Positions 7,864 through 16,710 of a stretch of DNA of 30,329 nt are shown here, one piece after another. Source of the DNA: DASSNR01 sp036278935. GTDB taxonomy: Bacteria; Gemmatimonadota; Gemmatimonadetes; Gemmatimonadales; Gemmatimonadaceae. The notes under the pieces were generated by a model. That model was given only the letters and a program-made list of their open reading frames with translations, searched no databases and was not told the origin of the DNA. The stretch is taken from NCBI GenBank assembly GCA_036278935.1, contig DASUKA010000037.1:1-30329 (forward strand). The letters run 5' to 3'. Numbering within the stretch: position 1 is the stretch's first letter; each line of letters starts with the position of its first letter. The translations under genes and the position numbers were made by a program.

Positions 7864-8193
7864 ATGTCATCCCGGACGCCGCTGCTGCAAGGTACGCTCG
7901 ACCTCCTCATTCTCAAGGCGCTGAGCCTGCAGCCGCTGCACGGCCTCGGCGTGTCCCGGCGCGTCGAGCAGATCACCCGGGGCACCTTCCGCGTGAAGCC
8001 CGGTTCGCTCTTCCCCGCCCTGCACCGGCTGGAGGAGAAGGGGTGGCTCGCCGCGTCATGGGGAGAGTCGGAGAACAACCGCCGGGCGAAGTACTATGAG
8101 CTGACCCGGGCCGGCCGCCGGCAACTCGCGGCGGAGAGCGACGCGTGGAACCGCGTGGCCGGTGCCATGCGGGCGGCGCTCGAGTCGCCCTGA
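7864..8193 (+). CDS. PadR family transcriptional regulator
   Basis: The 109-residue winged-helix protein begins with LLQGTLDLLILKALSLQPLHGLGVSRRVEQ, the typical N-terminal helix-turn-helix of the short PadR subfamily. VKPGSLFPALHRLEEKGWL (recognition helix region) and NNRRAKYYELTRAGRRQL (wing) follow. An AGGAG site lies just upstream. Its stop is separated from the permease ATG by two bases. This PadR-ADOP pairing is common in Acidobacteriota and Gemmatimonadota. It is expected to repress its own operon. Confidence 0.93.
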   Translation: MSSRTPLLQGTLDLLILKALSLQPLHGLGVSRRVEQITRGTFRVKPGSLFPALHRLEEKGWLAASWGESENNRRAKYYELTRAGRRQLAAESDAWNRVAGAMRAALESP

Positions 8194-8195
8194 CC

Positions 8196-10910
8196 ATGCG
8201 GCTGGTGGCGCTCGCGCGCAGCCTGTGGCGGAACCTCGTCCGCCGCCATGGGGCGGAGCAGGCGCTGGACGACGAGCTCCGGGCATACGTCGAGCTTCTC
8301 GCCGAGGAGCACGCGCGTGACGGGATGCCACTCGAACGCGCACGGCGGGCGGCGCTCCTCGAGACGGGCGGCGTGGAGCAGGTGAAGGAGATGACCCGCG
8401 ACGCGTGGGTAGGGAATGCGCTCGCCACGGGCGCGCGGGAGCTGCGCTACGCGATGCGCTCGCTGCGGCGCGCGCCGGCGTTCGTCGTGATCGCGGTCAC
8501 GACGCTCGCGCTCGGGATCGGCGGGGCGACGGCGGTGTTCACGCTCATGAAGGCGTCGTTGTTGCACGCGCTGCCGGGGGTGGCGGAGCCCGATCGGCTG
8601 GTGACGGTGGATGCGCACGTGCATGGGAGCCAACAGGTCGACGAGTTCAGCTACGCGGACTATCGCGATCTGCGCGAGCACGCGCCAGCGCTCGCGGGGC
8701 TCGCGGCGTACAATGGCGCGCCGATGGCCGTCACGGATGCAGCGGGCGCCACACGCACCATGGCCGGTTTCGTCAGCGACAACTTCTTCACGGTGCTCGG
8801 TGTCCGCCCTGTCACGGGTCGGTTCTTCAGCGCCGGGACGGCCGCCGCCGGCGCGAGCAGCACGGAGAACCAGCAGGTCGTGGTGCTGAGCTACGAGTGG
8901 TGGCAGCAGCGCTTCGGCGGCGCCGCGAACGCGATCGGCTCCACGCTCCGGTTGGACGGACATCCCTTCACAATCATCGGGGTGGCGCCCCCAGGGTTCA
9001 CGGGCGCGTTCACGATGTACCCCATGACGCTGTGGACCCCCGCCATCGCGAACGACCGGGTGTCGCCCCCGATCGCCGCGTACGACATGAACCTCAGGTC
9101 CCGTGCCTCCCGATGGTTCTTTCTGGTCGGCCGGCTCGCTCCAGGTCAGACCATCGAGCATGCGCAACGCGATCTGGCTGCGACCACCCGCTGGCTGGCC
9201 GCCACCTATCCAGCGGACAAGGACCGTACGGTGCAGGTGCTGTCCGGTGCCGGGATGGATGCCAACGAGCGTGCGACGGCGAGCCGGCTGCCCCGCCTGC
9301 TCGGTGTGGCTGTCGCCCTGCTACTCCTCATCGCCTGCGGCAACGTGGCCAGTCTCTCGCTCGTGCGCGCCGCAGCCCGGCGGCGCGAGCTCGCCATGCG
9401 CCTCGCCCTCGGCGCTTCCCGCGCGGCACTCGTGCGGCACGTCGCGGTCGAGGGCGTGGTGCTCGCCACGGGCGCCGGAGTGCTTGGGATTCTGCTGGCG
9501 CGCTGGCTCGTCAGCTCCAGTGCGCTCGTGCACAGCGTCGTATCTATTCCGGGGATGGATGTCGGGATGGATGTCCGCGTGCTCGCCGTCGCCCTCGGCA
9601 CCACAGTGCTCACGGCTATCCTCGTCTCGCTCGTGCCCGCGGTGCAGATACTTCGCGTGCCACCGGGGGCGGTGCTCAAAGAGGGCGGCGGTGCGGTACG
9701 GCGCCGCTCTGCGGGCGGGCAGCGCACGCTGGTCGCCGCGCAGGTGGGGGCCTCGCTGGTATTGCTCTCCGCGGCAGCCGTCATCTTTAGCGCCTTCCAC
9801 CGCGTGCTCACCGCGCACGACGAGATCGATCCGCAGGGCCTCACCGATGTCAGCCTGCGGGTTGTGTCGTCGATACACGACACGACGCGCCAGGTCGCGT
9901 TCTATCGCGCGGTGCTGGCGCGTGCCACTGCGGAGCCGAGCATTGCGGGCGCGACACTCACCAACACCGTTCCACCGTTGGAGTGGGGGAGTCGCGCGAC
10001 CGTCTTTCGTCGTGGCGAGGAGCCGCCGCCCGGCACGCTCGCGGAACACGGACGCGATCTGGGACTCCGTGTGGATGCGCTCGAGATCTCCCCGCGCTTC
10101 TTCGACGTCATGCGGATTCCCGTGGTGCGCGGGCGCGCGTTCACCGCGAGCGACAACGAGCAGTCGGCACCGGTGGTGATCGTCAGCCGCCGAGTGGCTG
10201 ACGCACTCTGGCCGGGGCAGGATCCCATTGGCCGTTTCCTCTCCGTGCCGTCGGCCAAGGGGCCGCCACGGCCGCCGCTCCGCGTCGTGGGCGTCGCGGC
10301 AGACACGCGCAACGTCGCGCTCACCAGCGTTGCGCTGGCGATGTACGTGCCGTTCGCGCAGCATCCGGGCTCCAATCTCAGCCTGGTGGTGCGCGGGCGG
10401 GGCAGTCTGCCTGTCCCAATGACGACGGTACGCCGCCTCGTGGCCGAGGTCGACGCGGGCGTGGCCGTGGAGGGTGGGAAGACGTTGCTCGAGGAGTTGC
10501 AGGCCCAGCTCCGGCCGCAGCAGGCTGCCAGCGCATGGATCGGCGCCTTCGGCATCATCGCGCTGCTGCTGGCCGCCATCGGCCTCTACGGCGTCGTGGC
10601 GCAGGGCGTGTTGCAGCGCACCCGGGAGCTGGCGGTGCGCTCCGCTCTCGGCGCGTCACCAGGTGGCATTCTCCGCACCGTGCTCGGGGATGGGTTGCGG
10701 CTTGTGGCGATGGGCGGCGTTGCGGGCGCACTGGGAGCGATGGCCGCCTTCCGCGTGCTGCAATCCCTCTTCACCGCCGTGGCGCCCGCCGACTTGCGCG
10801 CCGTCGTAGTGGCCGCCGCGGCGCTCGCACTCGCGATGCTCGCCGCGACCATCCTCCCGGCCCGGCGCGCGGCGAAACTCAATCTTGTCGACGCGCTGCG
10901 GAGCGACTGA
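8196..10910 (+). CDS. ADOP-type ABC transporter permease (FtsX/MacB-like, two modules)
   Basis: The 904-residue protein starts at ATG 8196, immediately after the padR stop. It opens with the ADOP prefix domain (LRAYVELLAEEHARDGMPLERARRAAL). Then come YAMRSLRRAPAFVVIAVTTLALGIGGATAVF and a MacB-type periplasmic domain with LGVRPVTGRFF and VVLSYEWWQQRFGG. A first FtsX core follows (IACGNVASLSLVRAAARRRELAMRLALGASR). A second periplasmic domain and a second FtsX core (LRTRELAVRSALGAS-like) end with PARRAAKLNLVDALRSD. No ATP-binding subunit is adjacent, which is usual for this family. Substrate unknown; related MacB proteins are efflux or mechanotransmission transporters. Confidence 0.93.
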   Translation: MRLVALARSLWRNLVRRHGAEQALDDELRAYVELLAEEHARDGMPLERARRAALLETGGVEQVKEMTRDAWVGNALATGARELRYAMRSLRRAPAFVVIAVTTLALGIGGATAVFTLMKASLLHALPGVAEPDRLVTVDAHVHGSQQVDEFSYADYRDLREHAPALAGLAAYNGAPMAVTDAAGATRTMAGFVSDNFFTVLGVRPVTGRFFSAGTAAAGASSTENQQVVVLSYEWWQQRFGGAANAIGSTLRLDGHPFTIIGVAPPGFTGAFTMYPMTLWTPAIANDRVSPPIAAYDMNLRSRASRWFFLVGRLAPGQTIEHAQRDLAATTRWLAATYPADKDRTVQVLSGAGMDANERATASRLPRLLGVAVALLLLIACGNVASLSLVRAAARRRELAMRLALGASRAALVRHVAVEGVVLATGAGVLGILLARWLVSSSALVHSVVSIPGMDVGMDVRVLAVALGTTVLTAILVSLVPAVQILRVPPGAVLKEGGGAVRRRSAGGQRTLVAAQVGASLVLLSAAAVIFSAFHRVLTAHDEIDPQGLTDVSLRVVSSIHDTTRQVAFYRAVLARATAEPSIAGATLTNTVPPLEWGSRATVFRRGEEPPPGTLAEHGRDLGLRVDALEISPRFFDVMRIPVVRGRAFTASDNEQSAPVVIVSRRVADALWPGQDPIGRFLSVPSAKGPPRPPLRVVGVAADTRNVALTSVALAMYVPFAQHPGSNLSLVVRGRGSLPVPMTTVRRLVAEVDAGVAVEGGKTLLEELQAQLRPQQAASAWIGAFGIIALLLAAIGLYGVVAQGVLQRTRELAVRSALGASPGGILRTVLGDGLRLVAMGGVAGALGAMAAFRVLQSLFTAVAPADLRAVVVAAAALALAMLAATILPARRAAKLNLVDALRSD

Positions 10911-10968
10911 GGGAGAGGGGCCCTAGCGCGACCGAGGGATATCGAGCGCTTCGCGGCGTCATCGGTCC

Positions 10969-11009
10969 GGAGCGGTAGGCGTCCTGACAAGGGACCACTG
11001 CGCCGCTCC
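10969..11009. terminator. Nested hairpin between convergent permease and SDR genes
   Basis: GGAGCGG (10969-10975) pairs with CCGCTCC (11003-11009), and within it GTCC pairs with GGAC. It lies between the convergent permease and SDR stops (10911-11017), where a two-way terminator would be expected. The long loop makes this tentative. Confidence 0.35.
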
Positions 11010-11017
11010 GCTCCCCT

Positions 11018-11887
11018 TTAGCTGGCCGTCCGACCCGCCCTCTCGCCGCCCCAACCAGCATCCTCGATCGCCGCGGACGGATTGCCTTCATCCCAGCAAT
11101 TGGCGATGACTCGGCAACCGGAGATCGCATCCGCGTCCTCCGACACGAGCCAGAGCAGCGGCGGCACCATGATCGCCGGATCGAGCAGCGCGCTTCTGCG
11201 ATTCTGCGGGAAGGCGTCGGGGATCATGCCGGTGAGGGTGGGGCCGCCCGGCAGTAGCGCGTTGACCGTCACCCCGGTGCCGCGCAGGTCCTGCGCCCAG
11301 ATAATGGTCTCCGACTGCAGCGCCGCCTTCGACGGGCCATAGGGGGAGAAGCCAGCCCGACGCATGGTGGAATGGCTCATCGAGATGTTGACGATGCGGC
11401 CCCAGCCCGCGCGCGCCATGTGCGGTGCCGCGGCGCGCGCCATCAGGAACGGGCCGTTGACGTTCGTGTCGATCACCATCCGCCATCTGTCGGGCTCGAC
11501 TTCCCAGAACCGGGTCGGCTCGGTCATGAAGTTCTCGCTCACGTACTTCATGCCCCGGCCGGCGTTGTTGACCAGAATGTCCAGCCGACCGAACCGCTCC
11601 AGAGCGGCCGCCACCACGCGCGCCGCATCCGCCTCGCGGGTGACATCGGCGAGGACCGGGAGGATCATCCCCTCGCCCGCCTCGGCCGCCACCGCCTCGA
11701 TCTCGGCGCGCTCGCGGGCCGCCGTCGCCACCACCCGGACGCCGGCGTGCGCGAGGCCCAGCGCCATCGCCCGGCCAAGGCCGCGCCCGGCGCCTGTGAC
11801 GATCGCCGCCCGTGCACTGCTCGGCGCCTTCGTTCCCGCGCGTTCCGGAACCGGCGCGGGCTTTTCTGATTCCGTGGACTTGGACAT
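11018..11887 (-). CDS. Short-chain dehydrogenase/reductase (SDR)
   Basis: The 289-residue classical SDR has TGAGRGLG at residues 31-38 (NAD(P) binding), NNAG at 107-110, Ser near 169-171 and the catalytic YGPSK (Tyr183, Lys187). The charged Pro/Glu-rich N-terminal extension of ~25 residues precedes the Rossmann fold. I place the start at ATG 11887 because an AGGAG lies 8 bases upstream, rather than the longer ORF start at 11914. The substrate is unknown. It is divergent from the monooxygenase gene, with about 180 bases between that may hold both promoters. Confidence 0.9.
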   Translation of the reverse strand: MSKSTESEKPAPVPERAGTKAPSSARAAIVTGAGRGLGRAMALGLAHAGVRVVATAARERAEIEAVAAEAGEGMILPVLADVTREADAARVVAAALERFGRLDILVNNAGRGMKYVSENFMTEPTRFWEVEPDRWRMVIDTNVNGPFLMARAAAPHMARAGWGRIVNISMSHSTMRRAGFSPYGPSKAALQSETIIWAQDLRGTGVTVNALLPGGPTLTGMIPDAFPQNRRSALLDPAIMVPPLLWLVSEDADAISGCRVIANCWDEGNPSAAIEDAGWGGERAGRTAS

Positions 11888-12070
11888 GCGCGCTACTCCT
11901 GTTGGCTCCGACAATCGATGCTGTCAGGCAAGGTAGCCTTCTGCCTGGAGTGGCGGAACGTGCATCGCGTGCGCTATGGTCGTGTGGCGAACGCCATGCC
12001 AGATTCGCCCGGTCGGGCTATAGTACGGGCACCCAAGATGCAGCGCATCGATCCTCCACCCCGAGTCGCC

Positions 12071-12388
12071 ATGCTCATCGTCCATGTCGTCGTCCACGTT
12101 CGCGCCGACTCGGTGGATGCCTTCTCGGCAGCCACGCTCGAGAACGCGCGCAACAGCATTCTGGAGCCGGGCGTCGTCCGCTTCGACGTCGTGCAGCAGG
12201 ACGACGATCCCACCCGATTCCTCCTCATGGAGATCTACCGCACGCCGGACGACCCGGCTCGCCACAAAGCGACCGCGCACTACGCCGCGTGGCGCGAGGC
12301 CGTTGAGCTGATGATGGCCGAGCCGCGCCGGAGCGTGAAGTACCACGCGCTCTTTCCCGAGCCCGACGGCTGGGAGCGTCCAGGATGA
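12071..12388 (+). CDS. Antibiotic biosynthesis monooxygenase (ABM)/LsrG-like protein
   Basis: The 105-residue protein has the ferredoxin-like ABM fold pattern. A first strand LIVHVVVHVRADSVDAFSAAT is followed by NARNSILEPGVVRFDVVQQDDDPTRFLLMEIYRT, HKATAHYAAWREAV and a C-terminal YHALFP strand. These features match the quinol monooxygenase/LsrG/YgiN group. The start at 12071 is chosen because the conserved strand begins there; upstream codons in the longer frame show no family features. It is followed within 40 bases by the iron-containing alcohol dehydrogenase. That pairing suggests joint handling of a small aldehyde or quinone-like compound, but this is inference. Confidence 0.85.
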   Translation: MLIVHVVVHVRADSVDAFSAATLENARNSILEPGVVRFDVVQQDDDPTRFLLMEIYRTPDDPARHKATAHYAAWREAVELMMAEPRRSVKYHALFPEPDGWERPG

Positions 12389-12425
12389 GTCTGCTGAAGC
12401 GCCCATGCGAGGGGCGTCGCCCGTG

Positions 12426-13610
12426 ATGAGCTTCGAGATCGCCACGCCGGCGCGGATCATCTTCGGAGAAGGGAAGCTTCGCGACGCCGGCACCATTGCC
12501 GCTGCGCTGGGCTCGCGTGCGCTGGTGGTGGAAGGGATGAGCGAACGTGCCAAGCCGCTTCACGACCTGCTCCGAGCGAGCGGAGTCACTACGGCAAGCG
12601 TGCGCGTCCCCGGCGAGCCGACCACGACGCTCGTGGAAGAGGGCGCGGAGCTCGGCCGCCGCGAACGGTGCGATCTGGTCGTCGCCATGGGCGGCGGCAG
12701 CGTGATCGACGCGAGCAAAGCGATCGCCGCGCTCATCACCAACCGCGCGCCGCTCCGCGAGTACCTCGAGGTGGTGGGTGAAGGACGCCCCATCACCGAG
12801 CGGCCGGTTCCGGTCATCGCCATCCCCACCACCGCCGGCACGGGCGCCGAAGTCACGCGCAACGCCGTGCTCATGGTAGAAGAGGAACAGGTGAAGGTGA
12901 GCCTGCGCAGCCCGTTGATGCTCCCCGCTGTCGCGCTCATCGATCCGGAGCTCACCTACACCGTACCCCCCGCCATCACCGCCAGCACGGGGATGGACGC
13001 GCTCACCCAGTGCATCGAACCCTTCGTGTCGCCGCGCGCCAACCCGATCACCGATGCGCTGGCCCGCGAGGGGATGCATCGCGCAGCCGGTGCGCTCCGC
13101 GGGGCCTATCACGATGGCGGCGACACGGATGCGCGGCACGATATGGCGGTGACGAGTCTCTGCGGCGGGCTCGCGCTCGCCAACGCAAAGCTCGGCGCCG
13201 TGCACGGGTTCGCCGCGCCGCTCTGCGGCATGTTCCCCATCCCGCACGGCTCCGCGTGCGCGGCACTTCTCGCGCCGGTGGTGGAGATCAATGTGCGCGC
13301 GCTCCGCGCACGAGAACCCGCGTCGCCCGCGCTGGCGCGCTACGACGAGGTCGCGCGCATCCTCACCGGGAATCGGGACGCGCGCGCGGAAGACGCGGCG
13401 GACTGGCTGCGGGAGCTTGCTCGCGAGCTGAACATCCCGCCGCTCGCGGCGTTCGGGCTCACCGCGTCGAACATTCCCCAGGTGACCGGGAAGGCTCGGC
13501 GGGCAAGCAGCATGCAGGGAAATCCAATCGCGCTGACCGACTCGGAGCTGGCGCAGGCGCTCGGCGAGGGGATCGAGGGGCCGGCGATCGGGAGTCGAGC
13601 GACGGCGTGA
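12426..13610 (+). CDS. Iron-containing alcohol dehydrogenase
   Basis: The 394-residue protein is a group III, iron-dependent alcohol dehydrogenase. It shows FEIATPARIIFGEGKL at the N-terminus, MGGGSVIDASKAI at residues ~88-100 (NAD(P) binding), PTTAGTGAEVTRNAVL at ~134-149, and the metal-binding His residues in AVHGFAAPLCGMFPIPHGSACA. The length is normal for the family. It could equally be a maleylacetate reductase-like member, since these share the fold. Start at ATG 12426 fits the family N-terminus and follows a GAGGGG stretch. It is co-directional with the ABM gene and probably in the same operon. Confidence 0.92.
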   Translation: MSFEIATPARIIFGEGKLRDAGTIAAALGSRALVVEGMSERAKPLHDLLRASGVTTASVRVPGEPTTTLVEEGAELGRRERCDLVVAMGGGSVIDASKAIAALITNRAPLREYLEVVGEGRPITERPVPVIAIPTTAGTGAEVTRNAVLMVEEEQVKVSLRSPLMLPAVALIDPELTYTVPPAITASTGMDALTQCIEPFVSPRANPITDALAREGMHRAAGALRGAYHDGGDTDARHDMAVTSLCGGLALANAKLGAVHGFAAPLCGMFPIPHGSACAALLAPVVEINVRALRAREPASPALARYDEVARILTGNRDARAEDAADWLRELARELNIPPLAAFGLTASNIPQVTGKARRASSMQGNPIALTDSELAQALGEGIEGPAIGSRATA

Positions 13611-13702
13611 GACGACGTTCGCTTCGATCATGCTCCGCCGCTTGCCCGCGCCATGCGGTCCTCCTACAATTGCCTCATCACGCCATTTCGCCGGAGCTCG
13701 CG

Positions 13703-14266
13703 ATGCGCCACTATCGTATCCTCGCCGCCGCACTCGCCGTGGCCGTCATTCTCCCAGCCGCTGCCGGCGCACAAGCGATGGCGAGCGAGCATGGCATGGT
13801 GCAGCAACGGGTGGACGGCACCACCATCACCATCCAGTACTACCGCCCGCAGCGGCGGGGACGCACGCACCTCATCGGCGGCGTGGTGCGGTGGGGCAGG
13901 ATGTGGACGCCCGGTGCCAACTGGGCCACCACCATCGAGGTGAGTCGCGACGTGCGCATGGAGGGACACACGCTCCCCAAGGGGAAGTACTCCATCTGGA
14001 TGATCCCGCAGCCCAGCCAGTGGACGGTCATTCTGAGCAGCGCCTGGAAGCGCTTCCATGTGCAGGGACCGGACTCCACCGCGCGCGCGGTGCGCTTTAC
14101 CGTCACGCCGCAGACGGCGCCGATGCTCGATGTGCTGACGTTCACCTTCCCCGCGATCGAGCGAGATGCCACCACGCTCCTGTTGCGATGGGGGACCACC
14201 GCGGTGCCGCTGCACATCGCGGTGACGCCGTCAAACGCCGTGGCGCCCACCCCGCAGGAACCGTGA
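13703..14266 (+). CDS. DUF2911 domain exported protein
   Basis: The 187-residue protein begins with a signal peptide (MRHYRILAAALAVAVILPAAAGAQA), which fixes the start at 13703 although the frame is open much further upstream. The mature part carries the DUF2911 hallmarks: ITIQYYRPQRRGR, GGVVRWGRMWTPGANWATTIEVSRDV, LPKGKYSIWMIP and a closing strand LLLRWGTTAVPL. DUF2911 proteins are widespread in Bacteroidota, Gemmatimonadota and Acidobacteriota; their function is unknown. It is followed by a convergent GNAT gene 27 bases away. Confidence 0.93.
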   Translation: MRHYRILAAALAVAVILPAAAGAQAMASEHGMVQQRVDGTTITIQYYRPQRRGRTHLIGGVVRWGRMWTPGANWATTIEVSRDVRMEGHTLPKGKYSIWMIPQPSQWTVILSSAWKRFHVQGPDSTARAVRFTVTPQTAPMLDVLTFTFPAIERDATTLLLRWGTTAVPLHIAVTPSNAVAPTPQEP

Positions 14267-14293
14267 GCGCATCGCGGCGCGTCTGCTGATCGA

Positions 14294-14872
14294 TCAGCGC
14301 TCGTCGGAGGGCCGCGGCTCGCCCAGCAGAATGCGGTAACGCAGGGCCTCCGTCCCGCCGCTCGCCACTGGCTTCCGAAACCGCTCCACCAGCTCGCCCC
14401 CATTGCGCAGGATGACGCGCTGCGATGCTACGTTGTCGAGATTGGTCGTGAGCTCCACGAACGGGAGCCCTTCCCGGCGGGCCAACGGGAGCACGAGCGC
14501 GAGCGCGCGCGTGGCGTAGCCCAGGCGTCGCTTCCACGGCACCACGCTGTACCCGATGTGCCCCAGGCAATGGGGCGGCAATTCCGTCGTACCGGGCTGC
14601 CAGCGAAACGAGATACTCCCGCAGAAGACGCCGTCCCACATCCAGAGCCGATACCCGGGGATGCGGACGGCTATCGAGCCATCCGGCAGAACGACCGGAG
14701 GCCCGCGCCCTTCGCGATCCACTTGCTGCGCGATGAAGAGCACGGGATCAGCCTCGATGCGCGCGAGCTCCTCGAGGCCATCCGCGGCACGCTGCGTATC
14801 GGCCGACCACCCGCGGGTGAGCGCGTCGACATAGCTAGCCAGATGCTCCTCGGCCGGCCAGACCAGATCCAT
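14294..14872 (-). CDS. GNAT family N-acetyltransferase
   Basis: The 192-residue protein shows the GNAT pattern: SFRWQPGTTELPPHCLGHIGYSVVPWKRRLGYATRALALVL, covering strand 4 and the acetyl-CoA pyrophosphate loop R-R-x-G-Y-A, then NVASQRVILRNGGELV. I start it at ATG 14872 (MDLVWPAEEHL), where the domain begins, rather than 14926. No operon partner is evident. The acceptor substrate cannot be assigned. Confidence 0.85.
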   Translation of the reverse strand: MDLVWPAEEHLASYVDALTRGWSADTQRAADGLEELARIEADPVLFIAQQVDREGRGPPVVLPDGSIAVRIPGYRLWMWDGVFCGSISFRWQPGTTELPPHCLGHIGYSVVPWKRRLGYATRALALVLPLARREGLPFVELTTNLDNVASQRVILRNGGELVERFRKPVASGGTEALRYRILLGEPRPSDER

Positions 14873-14939
14873 GCTGTCTCGTAGGGGATGAGGAGAGGAC
14901 CTTACGCGGCGCTGGAAGCGCGCCACCGGCGGCGCCGTC

Positions 14940-15231
14940 TCACTCGATGAATACCACCTTCAGCCCGTGCTTCGTCGCGAACGTGCGCGCGTTCGTCTGA
15001 ATCGTCATCCAGTCCGCGCCGGTGATCGCCGCTTTCCCGCCTGCGGCCAGCGGGACGCCGTCCTTCGTACTTCTTCCACGTTCCGCCCATGCCGCGCATC
15101 TCGAATTCAGTGTCCACGGCGCTCTTCGGAAATGTCGCGGCGTCATTGGTGATCGCCTTCCGCTGCGGTGCTTGAGGGAGCGGAGCGACGGCGAACGCGG
15201 ATAAGGTGCGGCAGAGGTCAAGCAGCAGCAA
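14940..15231 (-). pseudogene. Small hypothetical gene with a frameshift
   Basis: Two overlapping minus-strand frames complement one another. The upstream frame encodes KAITNDAATFPKSAVDTEFE and then MRGMGGTWKKYE; the downstream one continues DGVPLAAGGKAAITGADW and ends KHGLKVVFIE. Joining them near 15065 gives a continuous ~95-residue protein, so a one-base indel (mutation or assembly error) is likely. The exact start is unclear: a TTG at 15231 is the first convenient codon and the frame is open further upstream. I do not recognise the family. Confidence 0.45.
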
Positions 15232-15272
15232 GCGGTGCGCACTGGCGTGTGATGCAGCGGCGCAGGGACCGC

Positions 15273-15698
15273 CTAGCGCTTGCGCGGCGACGAGAAAACC
15301 AGTTTGAAGCCGTCCGGGTCGCGCAGGCGGAAGGCGCGTGCGCCGGCCATGGTCACCGGCTCGTCTTCCAGCACTCCGCCCCGCTGCGTGATGCCGGCCG
15401 CGAGCGCGTCGATGTCCTCGGCACTGTGGCCAACCGTGAACTGGAGCGAGAAGCCCTGCCCTTTCACTCGGCTCGTGCCCAGCGCGCCGTTGTCCTGCGT
15501 GAGAAGAATCTCGACCGTGCCGGCGCTGAGGGCCGCAGCCACGCGCGTCCCCCGCGGCGCGTACTCGCGCGCGACCGCGAAGCCGAGGACATCGCGGTAC
15601 CAGGCGATGCTCCGCGAAAGGTCGCTCACGGTGAGTGAGGCCCCGAGCGCCTGCGCTTCTAGGGCGGGTGCGGCGGGCCGGCTTGAGGAATCAGTCAT
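15273..15698 (-). CDS. Glyoxalase/bleomycin-resistance (VOC) family protein
   Basis: The 141-residue protein has two beta-alpha-beta-beta-beta units typical of VOC proteins. The first contains LTVSDLSRSIAWYRDVLGFAVAREY and the second ends in ARAFRLRDPDGFKLVFS, where DPDG precedes the last strand. Start at ATG 15698 is chosen because the fold begins shortly after; the 15770 start adds an unrelated Arg/Cys-rich stretch. The start overlaps the stop of a small upstream ORF (ATGACTGA), suggesting coupling. The substrate is unknown; many such proteins act in small-molecule detoxification. Confidence 0.88.
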   Translation of the reverse strand: MTDSSSRPAAPALEAQALGASLTVSDLSRSIAWYRDVLGFAVAREYAPRGTRVAAALSAGTVEILLTQDNGALGTSRVKGQGFSLQFTVGHSAEDIDALAAGITQRGGVLEDEPVTMAGARAFRLRDPDGFKLVFSSPRKR

Positions 15699-15846
15699 GT
15701 TGGTAATTGGATGGCGGGCGCAGCGCGATCGCTTGCCGATCGATGCTGCCCCCGTGCAGCTGAACATCAATGTAGCGCGCGACCTGTTCGGCCGTCCGCC
15801 CCTCGGTGGAGACGACCAGCCCCAACCGCGCCACGTGCGGCTCCAT
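15691..15846 (-). CDS. Small ORF coupled to the glyoxalase-fold gene, possibly the 3' part of a frameshifted gene
   Basis: The 51-residue frame (MEPHVARLGLVVSTEGRTAE, then IDVQLHGGSIDRQAIALRPP) ends in an ATGACTGA overlap with the VOC gene, a typical sign of real coupled genes. The same frame is open further upstream to about 15950 without an ATG. A different frame there starts ATG 15964 with a hydrophobic HLITLWAPLAVI stretch, so a longer exported or membrane protein broken by one frameshift is possible. No family recognised. Apart from this ORF, the 335-base gap 15699-16033 shows only the weak inverted repeat noted in the findings. Confidence 0.4.
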   Translation of the reverse strand: MEPHVARLGLVVSTEGRTAEQVARYIDVQLHGGSIDRQAIALRPPSNYQHD

Positions 15847-16033
15847 CGCGCGGTGGCACGCCTCGACCCGTGCTCCGAGTGGCGCGCGTTCGCCGTGGCG
15901 CCGCGCTTCGCGCGGTGATCACCGCCAGCGGCGCCCAGAGCGTAATGAGGTGGAGCGGTTCCATACTCCTCCTCGTAGTGGCATCACGGTGAGCTCACCG
16001 GCAAACTGCTGTCTGCCCGGTTGGATGCGCGGC

Positions 16034-16555
16034 TCACCGATGCGCGCCCCGCCGGAGCCAGCGCCCGGTCTGCGCCACGCTGTCGATCTCCGATTCAAAA
16101 TGTCTGAGCTCGCCGACAGCCGGGACGACGGACAGATCGGTGCCGGCGTAACAGCCGTGATAGTCCACGACGCGATGCATGGAGTCGGCACGGACGATGG
16201 TAACGGTCGCGGTCGACTGGTCTGTGGCACGAACGGGGCAGAGGCTGGAGTCGTGCGCGATCACGGCCGGGAGTTTGCCAAAGCCAATCCGGTGGGCCTC
16301 CCGCACGAGCCATTCGAATCGGGCAGCCGGAATGGTATCGGTCGCCATGCGTATCACGTCGCCCGGGTCGCGCGAGCCGAACGTGACGGAGCCGTCGGCA
16401 TGCAGGGTCAGCCGGTAGGCGGGACAGAAACCGAAGCACGGCGAGCGCTCCAGAATCAGACTATCTACGCGCGGGGGACGAGCGGGAGTCGGTGCCGGAG
16501 CGGGATGGCAGCCGATGAGAGCCAGACCGGCAAGTACAGTGCAGACAGCCCGCAT
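16034..16555 (-). CDS. DUF6438-like lipoprotein
   Basis: The 173-residue protein starts with a lipoprotein signal (MRAVCTVLAGLALIGC; lipobox L-I-G-C with Cys16). After a Pro-rich linker it reads ILERSPCFGFCPAYRLTLHADGSVTF, the conserved opening of DUF6438 proteins: a C-x-x-x-C pair followed by a beta-hairpin. Later cysteines in SLCPVRA and DYHGCYAG may form disulfides. Function is unknown; it should be anchored to a membrane facing the periplasm. Start 16555 is set by the signal peptide, not the longer ORF start at 16669, which lies inside the attC-like site. It is probably a cassette gene and the most distal one I can support. Confidence 0.8.
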   Translation of the reverse strand: MRAVCTVLAGLALIGCHPAPAPTPARPPRVDSLILERSPCFGFCPAYRLTLHADGSVTFGSRDPGDVIRMATDTIPAARFEWLVREAHRIGFGKLPAVIAHDSSLCPVRATDQSTATVTIVRADSMHRVVDYHGCYAGTDLSVVPAVGELRHFESEIDSVAQTGRWLRRGAHR

Positions 16556-16589
16556 GCTCCGTCCCTCCAGGCGTTCCGTGTGCCCGCAC

Positions 16590-16710
16590 GACGCTGAGCT
16601 TGCCGGCGGGCGATCATTTTCCGAGCGCGATGATGTTCCATCCGGTTTGATCTCACCAGGCGCCCACATGGTTGCCTGCTCGCGCTCGTCCGGTGCCGCG
16701 ACTCGTCAGG
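16590..16710 (-). repeat. Degenerate attC site (long family) after the GNAT cassette
   Basis: The stretch aligns over its whole length with the intact attC at 29644-29769: CTTGCCGGCGGGCGAT, GAGCGCGATGATGTTCC, TCACCAGGCGCCCACATGGTTGCC, CGCGCTCGTCCGGTGCCGCGACTCG. Both outer boxes are mutated: the left reads GACGCTGAG for TAACGCCGAG and the right CGTCAGG for CGTTAGC. The stop of the GNAT gene lies in the right box, as in the intact cassettes. It is probably recombination-inactive. Confidence 0.7.

Noticed and set aside
12225..13733. 502-codon minus-strand ORF
   Set aside because: It is antisense to the iron-containing alcohol dehydrogenase, which carries all family motifs; the minus frame is Arg/His-rich and featureless.
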